Notes: generated from the sequence alone by a model not told the origin. 64,000 nucleotides of DNA from Lachnospiraceae bacterium (GCA_900764695.1 CAAFOY010000039.1:11253-75252), one strand, 5' to 3'. Numbered from the stretch's first letter, positions 1 to 10,595 are shown. Program-made: numbers and translations.

Positions 1-3000
1 ATAGAACTTTAGCTGACTGTGAACAGGGAGGGTATACCGGAGATGTTTACTGTGGATTTTGTAATGAAAAAATAAGTGACGGCGAAGAGATTGAAGCTAG
101 AGGACATTCTGATGCAGTATTAGATGAAAGCACAGTTAAAGAAGCTACATGTACTGAAACCGGTTATTCGGGTGATAAGATTTGTCCTGTTTGCGACAAG
201 GTATTAGAGCAGGGCGAAGTGCTTAAGGCAAATGGACACAAAGAGGCTGAACAGGTTAGAAATGCCAAAAAAAGCAGTTGCTATCAGAAAGGCTATACAG
301 GAGATAAATACTGTGAAGTATGTGATGAAACTTTGCAGGAAGGAGAGGCAATTCCTAAGCTTGAGCATGAATACGAAAATGATGTATGTAAAAACTGCGG
401 AAGAGTAAATAACGCTCAGGTAGACGTAACATATAGCTTAACGAAAACAATAGATTATCCATATACAGTATTTCAATTTACGGCACCTGAAAGTGGGGGA
501 TACACATTTACAGGAGATTCAGAATGGGATAGCTATGGATATCTTTACAAGGCAGATAAATTTAATGATTCCGTAATCAGTGCAGGAATGGAAATGTATT
601 ATGCCAAATTAAAGGACAATAATGCATCAACACCACGATTAAAAGATTATTGGAAAAGTGATGATGATAGCGGAATTGGTCCAGCGCCTAAGATAACTGC
701 AGAACTAACAAAGGGAGAGACATATTACTTTGTTTTTGGACCTTATATAACAGAATATGGAGATTTTAAGCTGACAATAACGTGTGCGCATACAAAAACG
801 CATGTTGAAGGAAGAACACTTGAAAGCTGTGAGCAGGGAGGCTATACCGGAGATGTTGTGTGCGATATATGTGGAAAAGTAATAGAAAATGGCACTACAG
901 TTGAACCTTCAGAGCATACGCCGGGTGATTTAGAGAATGCCAGAGAGAACAGTTGTTATTTAGACGGCTATACAGGAGATAAATACTGTACGGTATGTAA
1001 TACGCAACTTCAGCAAGGAGAAGTAATTCCTAAACTTGAACATGAATACGAAGATGATGTATGTAAAAATTGTGGAAGAGTAAATAATGCTCAGTTAGAT
1101 ATAACATACACTTCAAAGACAACAAAAGATTATCCGTATACAGTATTTCAATTCACGGCACCGGAAAGTGGAAGATACACATTTACAGGAGATTCAGACT
1201 GGGACAGCTATGGATATCTTTACAGGGCAGATAAATTTAATGATTCCGTAATAAGTGCAGGAATGGAAATGTATTATGCCAGATTAAAGGATAATAATGC
1301 ATCAAGACCACAATTAAAAAACTATTGGATAGGTAATGATGGTGGTAATAACCTGGCACCGAAGATAAATGTAGAACTAACAAAGGGAGAGACATATTAC
1401 TTTGTTTTTGGACCTTATTCAACAGAATATGGAGATTTTAAGCTGACAATAACGTGTGTGCATACAAAAACGCATGTTGAAGGAAGAACGCTTGAAAACT
1501 GTGAGCAGGGAGGCTATACCGGAGATGTTGTATGCGATACATGTGGAAAAGTAATAGAAAATGGCACTACAGTTGAACCTTCAGAGCATACGCCGGGTGA
1601 TTTAGAGAATGCCAGAGTGAACAGTTGTTATTTAGATGGCTATACAGGAGATAAACACTGTACGGTATGTAATATGCAACTTCAGCAAGGAGAAGTAATT
1701 CCTAAATTCGAACACGAATATGAAAATGATGTATGTAAAAACTGTGGAAGAATAAAAAATGTACAGAAGAATAAAGTATATGATACTCAAATAACTAAAG
1801 ACTTACCAATTCAGGTAATAGAATATACTGCAGATAAGGATGAATATGTTAGTTTTTATTGTAGTAATAAAACCGGTTGGGACAGTTATGGATTCTTATT
1901 TGATTCAGAGAATTATAGTGATGAAATGATAAGAAATGAGCTTGATAAATTCTTTGATGAAGACGAATACAAAATACGATTTAATAATGCTCTTGACTCT
2001 GATGATGATGGTGGAAACAATGGAGCTCCACAGGTTGAATACGAGCTTACTAAGGGTGAAAAATATTATTTTGTAGTTGTACCTTATGGCTATAATGATG
2101 AGTATGAATATGGCGAATTTACCATAACTGTTGGTTGTGCACATTATAATATTCATGTAGAAAATAAAACAATTAATAGTTGTGAAGAAGGAGGTTATAC
2201 CGGAGATATTATCTGTGATGATTGTGGAGAAACAGTAGAAGAAGGAGTAACCATAGAACCTCACAGTGAACATTCTTATTATGAATATAACAGAAAAGAT
2301 GCAACGTGTAATGAATATGCAAAGACTTATTACAGATGTAGGTATTGCAATGCTAAGAAAACTGAAATAGATACTAATGCAGGATATGGTTCACATAAAT
2401 ATGAATTTGTAGGTAGCATAGAAGCAACATGTACAACAGACGGATATCTTGGAGATTACAAGTGTATATATTGTGGAGAAGAAAGTGAAAATCAGCCTAC
2501 AAATAAAATTATAAAAGCATATCATGATTATCCGGAAGGAAGCAGAAATCAATATTTTATATATGATTATAATATGGTCAAGGCAACATGTGAAAAGGAT
2601 GGTTATACCGGCGATGTATACTGCCCAATTTGTAAAGAAACAATAGAAAAAGGCAAAGTAATAAACAAATTAGGTCATTCATTTAAAGATGGTGTTTGCG
2701 AGGAATGTGGTGCAGAAGAAGAATTCGTAAAACAACAAAAAGACGGATATTTTGAAATTACTACATTTGAAGACCTGATATTATATTTGAAAAATATTTA
2801 CAGTGGTATTAATGGAAAACTTATGAGTGACATTACATTCCCTGAAAACTATGAGGATGAAGATGATCTTATAGGAAATGTGAATGCAGTAAATATTATT
2901 TTTGATGGTAATGGCCATTCGATATCAGGAATCAACCAAAGAGGAGAAAACAGACCATTATTTAATTTTGTTTATTCTAGTGAAATAAAGAACATTAATA

Positions 3001-4847
3001 TTAAATATGTAAATGAAAACTTTACAAGTGGAATGGCTGCAGACATAGCAATTGGAGCAAAAAATTCAGTTTTTAGAAACTGTAGTGTTAGTGGTAACAA
3101 AAATCTTAATAACCTTAATGACTGTTTATCAGCAATGGTTTGTTTTGCGGATAATTGTAAATTTATCGGTTGCACAAATAATGCTAATGTTACAGGTACG
3201 GGATCAGGTGGAACAGCAGCAGGAATTGCATATATAATAACTGAAAATACTATTGTAGAAGATTGTGTGAACAATGGAAAATTATCTATGCAAAATGGCA
3301 TGGCAGCAGGAATTGCAGTCAATGTATATTCAAGCACAATTAAGAACTGTATAAATAATGGTAGTATTAATGGCTATAATATAGCAAGCGGAATAGTAAT
3401 TGATGTTCAGGGAGAACTTATTCCGGGGACAACTGAGATATCAGGTTGCATAAATAAGGGAAGAATAGAAGCAAATAGTTACTATGATCATTATGCATCC
3501 GGAATCTGTTCTAAATATAAAGGTAATTTTGATTCACCGGGGAAACTAATAATAAGTAATTGTGTAAATGAAGGATATGTCAAAGGTGGTACAGTAGCCG
3601 GAATTATTTGTGAAGCCAATGGAAAGTTAGAAATAACAAGTTGTGAAAACAATGGAAATATTGATGGAGATGATAGCGCAGCAGGAATCTGTGAATATAT
3701 AAATAATACAAAGAATCACAACAAAATAAAAATTAGTAATTGTAAAAATAACGGAGATATATCAGCAGAAAGTGCAGCCGGAATAGTTGATTATGGATAT
3801 TACTTTGATATTAACAATTGTATAAATAATGGAAATATTTTATCTGACAGATGTGGCGGAGGAATATTAGCATATGTATATGGTGTAAATGGTTCTGAAT
3901 TAATTAATAATGGCGATATAAATGCATACGAATATGCTGGAGGAATTTGTGCATATGATGAAGGAAAATCAACGTATGATAAATTATACAATTCAGGAAA
4001 AATTGATACTAGAAATATTGCAGCAGATAAGAATAGTCTTGTAAATTCTGATGAAGAAATAAACGTAACTAACTCAGAAGAAAAACATGTACATAACTAT
4101 GATAGCGAAGCAAATATTATTAAAGCAACATTAGAAGCTGACGGTTACAGGGAATTTAAGTGTTATTGTGGTGACAGTAAAAAAATTGCAATAAGCAGAA
4201 TTGATAGTGTTAATATTTCAAATGAAAAATATGAATACACTGGAAATTCAATTGCATTACCAACAGTAACAGTTACTGATGCAGCCGGTGAAATTGTATC
4301 AGACCAGTATTATACAGTTACATTTAAAAATAAAACTACAGGTGCTGCGGTTACTGAAATTAAGGACGCAGGAACATATGAGGTTATAGTAACATTTAAT
4401 ACATTATATGAAGGTGAAGTTGCAAAAGAAATTACAGTTGTAAATAATTCCGGAACAACTCCGGCAGATACAACACCGGGAGGTACAAATAATTCCGGAA
4501 CAACAAATGTAAGCAATTCTGATACAACAAACAAAACAGACAATGATAACTCTGTTACAAAACCGGGCAAAGTTAAGAAGGTGACAACAAAGGTTAATAA
4601 GAAAAAGAGTGTTATCATTAAATGGAGAAAACAGAAAGCTGTTACAGGATATCAGATTAGATATTCAGTTAACAAAAAGATGAAAAAAGCAAAAATTAAA
4701 ACTATTACAAAGAATAATGCAAAAACTGTTCTTAAAAAATTGAAACCTGGAAAATACTTTGTTCAGATTCGTGCATACAAAGTGGTGAACGGAAAGAAAG
4801 TAGCAGGAAAATGGAGTAGCAAAAAGGTTGTAAAAGTAAGTAAATAA
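1..4847 (+). CDS. Giant Cys-repeat / GLUG-like surface protein, 5' end outside window
   Basis: The reading frame is open from base 3, so the start lies upstream; about 1,614 residues are visible. The N-terminal half repeats short segments with paired CxxC motifs (pattern GYTGDxxCxxC, then CKNCGR), which look like zinc- or disulfide-stabilised modules. These alternate with a beta-sandwich-like segment, and the composite unit repeats with a period of 672-675 bp (units near 363, 1038 and 1710, the third diverged). Residues ~900-1390 hold many degenerate NCxNxGxI repeats (GLUG/beta-helix style), followed by an Ig-like segment, a Thr/Asn-rich linker and a Lys-rich fibronectin-like C-terminal domain ending in KVVKVSK. 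No LPxTG signal is seen. The basic C-terminal domain recurs in the proteins at 45302 and 47274. It is probably secreted and wall-associated; the adhesion role is inference. Confidence 0.85.
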   Translation, partial: RTLADCEQGGYTGDVYCGFCNEKISDGEEIEARGHSDAVLDESTVKEATCTETGYSGDKICPVCDKVLEQGEVLKANGHKEAEQVRNAKKSSCYQKGYTGDKYCEVCDETLQEGEAIPKLEHEYENDVCKNCGRVNNAQVDVTYSLTKTIDYPYTVFQFTAPESGGYTFTGDSEWDSYGYLYKADKFNDSVISAGMEMYYAKLKDNNASTPRLKDYWKSDDDSGIGPAPKITAELTKGETYYFVFGPYITEYGDFKLTITCAHTKTHVEGRTLESCEQGGYTGDVVCDICGKVIENGTTVEPSEHTPGDLENARENSCYLDGYTGDKYCTVCNTQLQQGEVIPKLEHEYEDDVCKNCGRVNNAQLDITYTSKTTKDYPYTVFQFTAPESGRYTFTGDSDWDSYGYLYRADKFNDSVISAGMEMYYARLKDNNASRPQLKNYWIGNDGGNNLAPKINVELTKGETYYFVFGPYSTEYGDFKLTITCVHTKTHVEGRTLENCEQGGYTGDVVCDTCGKVIENGTTVEPSEHTPGDLENARVNSCYLDGYTGDKHCTVCNMQLQQGEVIPKFEHEYENDVCKNCGRIKNVQKNKVYDTQITKDLPIQVIEYTADKDEYVSFYCSNKTGWDSYGFLFDSENYSDEMIRNELDKFFDEDEYKIRFNNALDSDDDGGNNGAPQVEYELTKGEKYYFVVVPYGYNDEYEYGEFTITVGCAHYNIHVENKTINSCEEGGYTGDIICDDCGETVEEGVTIEPHSEHSYYEYNRKDATCNEYAKTYYRCRYCNAKKTEIDTNAGYGSHKYEFVGSIEATCTTDGYLGDYKCIYCGEESENQPTNKIIKAYHDYPEGSRNQYFIYDYNMVKATCEKDGYTGDVYCPICKETIEKGKVINKLGHSFKDGVCEECGAEEEFVKQQKDGYFEITTFEDLILYLKNIYSGINGKLMSDITFPENYEDEDDLIGNVNAVNIIFDGNGHSISGINQRGENRPLFNFVYSSEIKNINIKYVNENFTSGMAADIAIGAKNSVFRNCSVSGNKNLNNLNDCLSAMVCFADNCKFIGCTNNANVTGTGSGGTAAGIAYIITENTIVEDCVNNGKLSMQNGMAAGIAVNVYSSTIKNCINNGSINGYNIASGIVIDVQGELIPGTTEISGCINKGRIEANSYYDHYASGICSKYKGNFDSPGKLIISNCVNEGYVKGGTVAGIICEANGKLEITSCENNGNIDGDDSAAGICEYINNTKNHNKIKISNCKNNGDISAESAAGIVDYGYYFDINNCINNGNILSDRCGGGILAYVYGVNGSELINNGDINAYEYAGGICAYDEGKSTYDKLYNSGKIDTRNIAADKNSLVNSDEEINVTNSEEKHVHNYDSEANIIKATLEADGYREFKCYCGDSKKIAISRIDSVNISNEKYEYTGNSIALPTVTVTDAAGEIVSDQYYTVTFKNKTTGAAVTEIKDAGTYEVIVTFNTLYEGEVAKEITVVNNSGTTPADTTPGGTNNSGTTNVSNSDTTNKTDNDNSVTKPGKVKKVTTKVNKKKSVIIKWRKQKAVTGYQIRYSVNKKMKKAKIKTITKNNAKTVLKKLKPGKYFVQIRAYKVVNGKKVAGKWSSKKVVKVSK

Positions 4848-4859
4848 TGTATAATCTAG

Positions 4860-4891
4860 AAAGAGGGTCAGATTTATCTGGCTCTCTTTTA
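4860..4891 (+). terminator. Intrinsic terminator after the Cys-repeat protein
   Basis: Inverted repeat AAAGAGGGTCAGAT / ATCTGGCTCTCTTT with a two-base loop runs directly into T residues, 13 bp after the stop codon. Confidence 0.8.
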
Positions 4892-5024
4892 AAGTAAAAT
4901 TTGCAACGAATAGCCGTCGATTAAAGAGAGGGCAAATATCATATTATTAAGGGAAAAAGCAAATTAGATTATAATTACATAAAAATTAGAACAGCGTAAA
5001 TAACATAATATTAGGAGAGAAAGC

Positions 5025-5255
5025 ATGTCAGGATATTTAATAAAAGATACAACAAGAGAAGAAAGAAAAAAGATAGTTGAGGAGTCGCTTGGAAACATAG
5101 AGGCTAACTGTGACGGATGTATGGCCGGACTTGCTGAAATGTATAATGATTACATTGATGGAAAGAGAGAAATAAGAGATATCAATATGGAATTTAATGC
5201 AAGATATGTTAAAGGCGATATGGAAAAAGATAATGGAAGAAGTTGCCCAATGTAG
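5025..5255 (+). CDS. Small conserved hypothetical protein
   Basis: 76 residues, preceded by TAGGAGAGA with good spacing to the ATG. It is charged and probably helical and soluble, with a CDGC pair in the middle and a CPM C-terminus. I recall similar ~75-residue proteins in other Lachnospiraceae, but no function is known to me. A hairpin (AGTTGCCCA / TGGGCAAACT, 5241-5266) overlaps its stop codon and may mark the 3' end of the transcript. It stands alone between two larger genes, with a convergent gene downstream. Confidence 0.65.
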   Translation: MSGYLIKDTTREERKKIVEESLGNIEANCDGCMAGLAEMYNDYIDGKREIRDINMEFNARYVKGDMEKDNGRSCPM

Positions 5256-5297
5256 ATGGGCAAACTACTCCGTTATTTAAAATAATTATTACAATAT

Positions 5298-6050
5298 TTA
5301 CAATTTTTTCTGAAGTAAAAACAAGCGGTTCATACCATCCTGCCACGGATAAGGAAATTCAAGATAGCGAATAATTTCATAATGTTTTTCAAAACTTTGC
5401 TTCCATGAAGCAGTATCCAACTCACGATATCTAAGAACGCCATTCTCCTCGAAAAGATTATCCTTTATCTGAGTGAATCCCCATGCCTTCATATCAGATT
5501 TATCATAGTATGGATTGAGTTTAACGAACATAAGTCCTGAAGGAACAAGCAAATCCGTAAGCCGTCTAAAAGTCTTTAAAGCAACATCCTTAGGCATAAC
5601 ATCTAAAACGTTAGACAAAATAATACCATCAAAACTATTACTATTATAATTATCAAAAAAAGAAATATCGCCAATTTGGAAATCAAGATTGTGATAATTG
5701 TTTACGGAAGCAAATTTTTTGGCAAATTCAATTCCTGTTTCAGATAAATCCACTCCTAGTCCTGAATCTGTATTTCCAAATTCATAGCACTGAAAAAGAA
5801 TATCTCCTGTTCCACAACCAAAATCTAATATGTTTTTGCATTTGCTTGCAAATATATCAAGGCAAATATCAAACATAGGCTCAACAGATAATGATTTTCC
5901 CTTTAAATCTACAATTTTACAATTAGAATAAACATCATTCCACATGTTTATTGAACGGTCGTAATCACGCTTGATAAAGTCTCCATTATTAGCGGTATTG
6001 TCAGAAGAATCGGATAATTTGTTGATATTTTTTTGAAATTTTGATTCCAT
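5298..6050 (-). CDS. Class I SAM-dependent methyltransferase
   Basis: 250 residues. The SAM-binding motif I appears as ILDFGCGTGDIL, followed by the acidic residue of GVDLSETGIEFAKKF and the motif-IV-like segment DGIILSNVLDVMP, the normal Rossmann methyltransferase order. Small-molecule or protein substrate specificity cannot be read from the sequence. A GGGGTGAATT element sits just before the ATG. It is convergent with the small gene at 5025 and divergent from the helicase at 6228, so it is probably monocistronic. Confidence 0.85.
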   Translation of the reverse strand: MESKFQKNINKLSDSSDNTANNGDFIKRDYDRSINMWNDVYSNCKIVDLKGKSLSVEPMFDICLDIFASKCKNILDFGCGTGDILFQCYEFGNTDSGLGVDLSETGIEFAKKFASVNNYHNLDFQIGDISFFDNYNSNSFDGIILSNVLDVMPKDVALKTFRRLTDLLVPSGLMFVKLNPYYDKSDMKAWGFTQIKDNLFEENGVLRYRELDTASWKQSFEKHYEIIRYLEFPYPWQDGMNRLFLLQKKL

Positions 6051-6227
6051 TTTAATTCACCCCACTTCTAAGAAAAAAATTGATTGATAATAGAATAATT
6101 ATAACTTATTAAAAAATATTTTGTTATTTTTATTTTTACAAGTATACAATTTTATCTTTATTTTTGATATAGTGAATAGTGAGATTGTAGAGGAACTAAT
6201 GATGAAAATGGGGAGAGGAAAAAAATT

Positions 6228-8417
6228 ATGACATTACAGGAATTTATTACCAAATTCAATGTAAAATTAAATAAACAACAGTTAGAAGCAGTGCAGAGCG
6301 TTGAAAAACCTACACTGCTTTTAGCTGTGCCGGGAAGCGGAAAAACAACAGTTTTGGTTACAAGATTAGGTTATATGATTTACTGCATGGGAATTAGACC
6401 GGAAGAAATTCTTACGGTTACATATACAGTGGCTGCGACAAATGACATGAGAAAAAGATTTGCGGCTATATTTGGAGTTGAACTTGCTAAAAGACTCGAA
6501 TTTAGAACTATAAATGGAATATGTGCAAAAATAATAGGATATTATGGAAGATGTGTTGGGAAAAAGGCTTTTGATTTAGTGACTGATGAGAGTTATAAAA
6601 CTAAACTTTTGTCTGCCATTTACACAGAACTTATTCATCAATATCCAACAGAAAGTGATTTAAAAAATATAAGCACATTAATTACTTACATAAAAAATAT
6701 GCAACTTTCAGAAAACGAAATTAATAAAATCGAAAACGAACAGGATATTCCGCTTTTAAATATTTATAACGCATATTGTGAGCAAATGAGAAAGCAGTCA
6801 TTGATGGATTATGATGATCAAATGGTTTATGCCCTTACTATGCTAAAAGTATCGCCACAGATTTTAGAATATTTTCAGGAAATGTATAAATATATTTGTG
6901 TAGATGAGGCACAGGATACCTCTAAAATTCAGCATCAGATTATCGCCTTACTTGCAAGTAAATATAAAAAAGTATTTATGGTAGGAGACGAAGACCAAAG
7001 TATTTATGGGTTTAGGGCAGCCTACCCTGAGGCACTTCTTTCATTTGAAAAAAATTATAAAGACGCAAATGTATTGCTAATGGAAGAAAATTTCAGGTCA
7101 AATGCAAAAATAGTTTATGCTGCGGATAAATTTATACAGAAAAATAAATTCAGACATGAAAAACATATGAAAGCATTTAGAGAATCAGGGACTGAAATAC
7201 AGAAAATTCATTTGAAAAACCGACGTGCACAATATAGTTATCTGGCAAAAGTAGCTGAAAATACAGATGTAGAGACAGCGGTGCTTTACAGGGATAATGA
7301 GAGCATTATTCCTGTGGTTGATTTGTTAGAAAGAAAAGGAATTGCATATAGAATTAAAAATGCTGATCTGACTTTTTTCTCGCATAGGGTTGTGATGGAC
7401 ATAAAAAATATTATCAGATTTGCAATGGAGCCAACGAATACAGAAATTTTTATGCAAATGTTTTACAAGATAAATACTTATATGAGTAAAGCCGTGGCAA
7501 CACAAGTATGTAAAATAAGTCAGGAAAGAGAAATTACAATTTTGGATGCAGCCATTGATTATGGAGATGTTCCCGCGGGTACACGTAAAAGTGTAAAATC
7601 GATGCAGACACATTTGAAAAGAATGCTTGAAGAAAGTGGAGGTAAGGCAATTTATAGAATTATACATTCTATGGGATATAAGGAATATTTAGACAGGTCA
7701 AATATAAAGGATAGCAAATTAAGTATAATTCAGGCAATCGCATATAATGAGCCGTCTGCATTAGCTTTAATAAACAGATTAGATGAACTTGCGATGCTTA
7801 TAAAAGAAAAGCCTTACGATAATGGATGCAAATTTATTTTATCAACAATTCATTCAAGCAAAGGTTTAGAGTATGACAAAGTATACATAATGGATGCAGT
7901 TGATGGAATTTTTCCTGAAAATGTTATAGCAAATTATGAAACATGCAAAGCAAAAGGCGAAGAGGCAAAAGAGTATGAAGAAGAAAGAAGACTTTATTAC
8001 GTAGGTGTAACCAGGGCAAAAAATGAACTTTGCATATTTGAATTTGACGACGGTTCTACATTTACAAATGAGTTGCTTGGAATCGAAAATAAAAATAGTG
8101 CAAATTCTAGTGATATATATGGAATACCAGGTAGATTGTCAACCCGAAGTATGTCAAAATCATCGTCTTATAAAAACAGCATAGATTTAACTAAACCAAC
8201 TTCTTATCAGAAAACGGAAACGAAACGCAAAAAAATTACGGAGTCTGAATATGCCGATAAAATAGAAGAAATTTATTTGACAGGAACAGTTATGCATAAG
8301 AAGTATGGTTTAGGTAAAGTACTTAAAATATCCGGTGATTTGCTTGAAATCGAGTTCGATGGAAGAGTAACAAAATGCAAATTAAAGTTTATGATGGAAC
8401 ATTCGCTGATTGAGTAA
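6228..8417 (+). CDS. UvrD/PcrA-like superfamily 1 DNA helicase
   Basis: 729 residues, the usual size for PcrA/UvrD-type 3'-5' helicases. Visible motifs are Q (LNKQQLEAV), Walker A (VPGSGKTTVL), Walker B (VDEAQDTSKIQ), motif III (VGDEDQSIYGFR), motif IV region (LMEENFRS), motif V (TIHSSKGLEYDKVYI) and motif VI (YVGVTRAKNEL). The last ~50 residues form a Tudor/SH3-like end (VMHKKYGLGKVLKI), as in PcrA. A second full PcrA probably exists elsewhere in such genomes, so I leave the symbol blank. The start has the weak RBS GGGGAGAGG 12 bp upstream. Confidence 0.9.
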   Translation: MTLQEFITKFNVKLNKQQLEAVQSVEKPTLLLAVPGSGKTTVLVTRLGYMIYCMGIRPEEILTVTYTVAATNDMRKRFAAIFGVELAKRLEFRTINGICAKIIGYYGRCVGKKAFDLVTDESYKTKLLSAIYTELIHQYPTESDLKNISTLITYIKNMQLSENEINKIENEQDIPLLNIYNAYCEQMRKQSLMDYDDQMVYALTMLKVSPQILEYFQEMYKYICVDEAQDTSKIQHQIIALLASKYKKVFMVGDEDQSIYGFRAAYPEALLSFEKNYKDANVLLMEENFRSNAKIVYAADKFIQKNKFRHEKHMKAFRESGTEIQKIHLKNRRAQYSYLAKVAENTDVETAVLYRDNESIIPVVDLLERKGIAYRIKNADLTFFSHRVVMDIKNIIRFAMEPTNTEIFMQMFYKINTYMSKAVATQVCKISQEREITILDAAIDYGDVPAGTRKSVKSMQTHLKRMLEESGGKAIYRIIHSMGYKEYLDRSNIKDSKLSIIQAIAYNEPSALALINRLDELAMLIKEKPYDNGCKFILSTIHSSKGLEYDKVYIMDAVDGIFPENVIANYETCKAKGEEAKEYEEERRLYYVGVTRAKNELCIFEFDDGSTFTNELLGIENKNSANSSDIYGIPGRLSTRSMSKSSSYKNSIDLTKPTSYQKTETKRKKITESEYADKIEEIYLTGTVMHKKYGLGKVLKISGDLLEIEFDGRVTKCKLKFMMEHSLIE

Positions 8418-8426
8418 ATTACGCAG

Positions 8427-8525
8427 GTTGTCTTGTGGAAAAGAAAATAATTGTATATAATTGTGAGAGTGCTTGGCACGGAACAATCCGTAGGCATCAA
8501 AGTCGGGGAAGTTTGCCACGACAAC
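8427..8525 (+). ncRNA. Candidate structured leader RNA of prfC
   Basis: The 158-bp gap before prfC contains a long-range helix: GTTGTC plus GTGG (8427-8438) pair with CCAC plus GACAAC (8516-8525). Inside it is a perfect local hairpin ACGGA-acaa-TCCGT near 8479-8492. There is no coding potential or T-run. I do not recognise a known riboswitch class. This is seen by eye only, and covariation has not been tested. Confidence 0.35.
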
Positions 8526-8575
8526 ATATAATGATGTCGGCACAATTTAGTTAAAATAAACATTTGGAGAATAAA

Positions 8576-10171
8576 ATGGACGAAAATTTGAAAAAAGAAA
8601 TAGAAAACAGAAGAACATTTGCAATCATTTCCCACCCGGATGCAGGTAAGACAACGTTAACAGAAAAATTTCTGTTATACGGAGGTGCAATTAACACAGC
8701 CGGTTCAGTAAAGGGAAAGGCAAATTCAAAATATGCGGTTTCTGACTGGATGGGAATTGAAAAGGAAAGAGGAATTTCAGTTACTTCATCAGCATTGCAG
8801 TTTAATTATGAAGGATATTGCATTAACATTTTGGATACTCCGGGACATCAGGATTTCTCGGAAGACACATACAGAACTTTAATGGCAGCAGACTCAGCAG
8901 TAATGGTAATTGATGCTTCAAAGGGTGTTGAAGCACAGACAATTAAGCTTTTCAAAGTTTGTGTAATGAGACATATTCCAATTTTCACGTTTATCAATAA
9001 GATGGATTTGGAAGCAAGGGACCCATATGAACTTTTAGAAGAAATTGAAAATGTTTTAGGAATAAAGACTTGTCCCATAAACTGGCCAATAGGTTCAGGT
9101 AAAAGATTTAAAGGTGTTTACGATAGAGATACAAAGAAAATATCAATGTTTCAGGCAGTATCTGTCGGTGGTGCAAAAAGTGCAGCAGAAACAACTTATG
9201 ATTTAGAAGACGAAGCGTTCAAAGGTGAAGTTGGGGATGAATTATATGACCAGCTTATGGATGATGTAGAATTGTTGGACGGAGCAAGTGAACCATTTGA
9301 TCAGGATTTGGTTGATAAAGGTGAATTATCTCCGGTATTCTTCGGTTCAGCTTTAACTACATTTGGTATAGAAACATTTTTGGAGCATTTCTTAAAAATG
9401 ACAGAATCACCACTTCCAAGAATGTCAGATATAGGACTAATAGATCCTATAACAGAACCTTTTTCAGGATTTGTATTTAAAATTCAGGCAAATATGAATA
9501 AGGCACATCATGACAGAATTGCATTTATGAGAGTATGTTCGGGCAAATTTGATGCCACAAAAGATGTGTTCCATGTACAAAGTGGAAAGAAAATGAAATT
9601 ATCAAGACCGCAGCAGATTATGGCACAGGATAGAAAAGTAATTGATGAGGCTTATGCAGGAGATGTAATCGGTGTATTTGATCCCGGAATTTTCTCTATT
9701 GGCGATACAATTTGCACTCCGGGCAAAAAATTCACTTACGAAGGAATACCTACATTTGCACCAGAACATTTCTGTCGACTTGTAGCACTTGATTCTATGA
9801 AGCGTAAGCAATTTATGAAAGGTGTAACGCAGATTGCTCAGGAAGGTGCGATACAGATTTTCCAGGACTACAATCTTGAAATGTCTGAAATTATCGTGGG
9901 TGTTGTAGGAACACTTCAGTTTGATGTGTTAAAATACAGAATGGAAAATGAATATAGCTGTGATGTAAGACTTGAACCATTGCCATATGGTCATATAAGA
10001 TGGGTCAAAGACCCGGCTACAGATTTAAACAGCATAAAATGCCCAAGCGATACAAAGCGAGTTAAGGACATGAAAGGAAATCCTTTGATTTTATTTACAA
10101 ATGAATGGTCAATAAGACTTTTATTGGAAAGAAATGAAGGAATTGAACTTACTGAATTTAAGAAGAATTAG
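8576..10171 (+). CDS. prfC: Peptide chain release factor 3 (RF3)
   Basis: 531 residues from the ATG at 8576, chosen over an upstream TTG because GGAG lies 6 nt before it. A GTPase that recycles RF1/RF2 from the ribosome after peptide release. G1 is SHPDAGKTTLTEKF, the switch I region has MGIEKERGISVTSS, G3 is DTPGHQDFSEDTYRT, and G4 is NKMD. Length and the domain II/III layout match RF3 rather than EF-G. The leader upstream is structured (see 8427-8525). Confidence 0.95.
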   Translation: MDENLKKEIENRRTFAIISHPDAGKTTLTEKFLLYGGAINTAGSVKGKANSKYAVSDWMGIEKERGISVTSSALQFNYEGYCINILDTPGHQDFSEDTYRTLMAADSAVMVIDASKGVEAQTIKLFKVCVMRHIPIFTFINKMDLEARDPYELLEEIENVLGIKTCPINWPIGSGKRFKGVYDRDTKKISMFQAVSVGGAKSAAETTYDLEDEAFKGEVGDELYDQLMDDVELLDGASEPFDQDLVDKGELSPVFFGSALTTFGIETFLEHFLKMTESPLPRMSDIGLIDPITEPFSGFVFKIQANMNKAHHDRIAFMRVCSGKFDATKDVFHVQSGKKMKLSRPQQIMAQDRKVIDEAYAGDVIGVFDPGIFSIGDTICTPGKKFTYEGIPTFAPEHFCRLVALDSMKRKQFMKGVTQIAQEGAIQIFQDYNLEMSEIIVGVVGTLQFDVLKYRMENEYSCDVRLEPLPYGHIRWVKDPATDLNSIKCPSDTKRVKDMKGNPLILFTNEWSIRLLLERNEGIELTEFKKN

Positions 10172-10187
10172 ATTGATTGGAAAACCG

Positions 10188-10256
10188 GTTCTGGAAACTT
10201 GTAATTTAATTTATAAATGAGTTAAGGAAACTGTTTCTGGAAAACTTGTAATTTAA
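10188..10256. repeat. Imperfect tandem duplication downstream of prfC
   Basis: Two copies of a ~23-bp segment (core CTGGAAA(A)CTTGTAATTTAAT) at 10188-10210 and 10233-10256, about 45 bp apart. Apart from this, the terminator below and the sigma-gene promoter region, the 424-bp gap 10172-10595 shows nothing I can name. Confidence 0.6.
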
Positions 10257-10280
10257 TAAAATCGAATTAAAGAAAATATA

Positions 10281-10320
10281 AAAAGGATGGAATCTTTGTT
10301 ATGGGATTTCGTCCTTTTTA
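10281..10320 (+). terminator. Intrinsic terminator downstream of prfC
   Basis: AAAAGGATGGAATC (10281-10294) pairs with GATTTCGTCCTTTT (10305-10318), with a T-rich tail. Confidence 0.7.
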
Positions 10321-10595
10321 TATGTTAAAGTCTGGTCGCGGATTATGTAGATTAGAAATAAAGGGGGAATTTGTTGCTTTAACGGTATGTAAAATAAAAG
10401 CAGGCTTGAAAATTTCTCTTTTGAAAATTCCCAAATGAGTAATAAAAAAATGACATAATACAAGTTAGAGAATAAAACAAGCCTGTGCAACAGGATAAAC
10501 AGGCAGGCACAGCCCGGCAAAAAAAATGTGATATTATTCTTTCCTGAATTGTTATATTATTAGAAAGATCTTTCAAAGCAACAAGGAGGAAAGCA

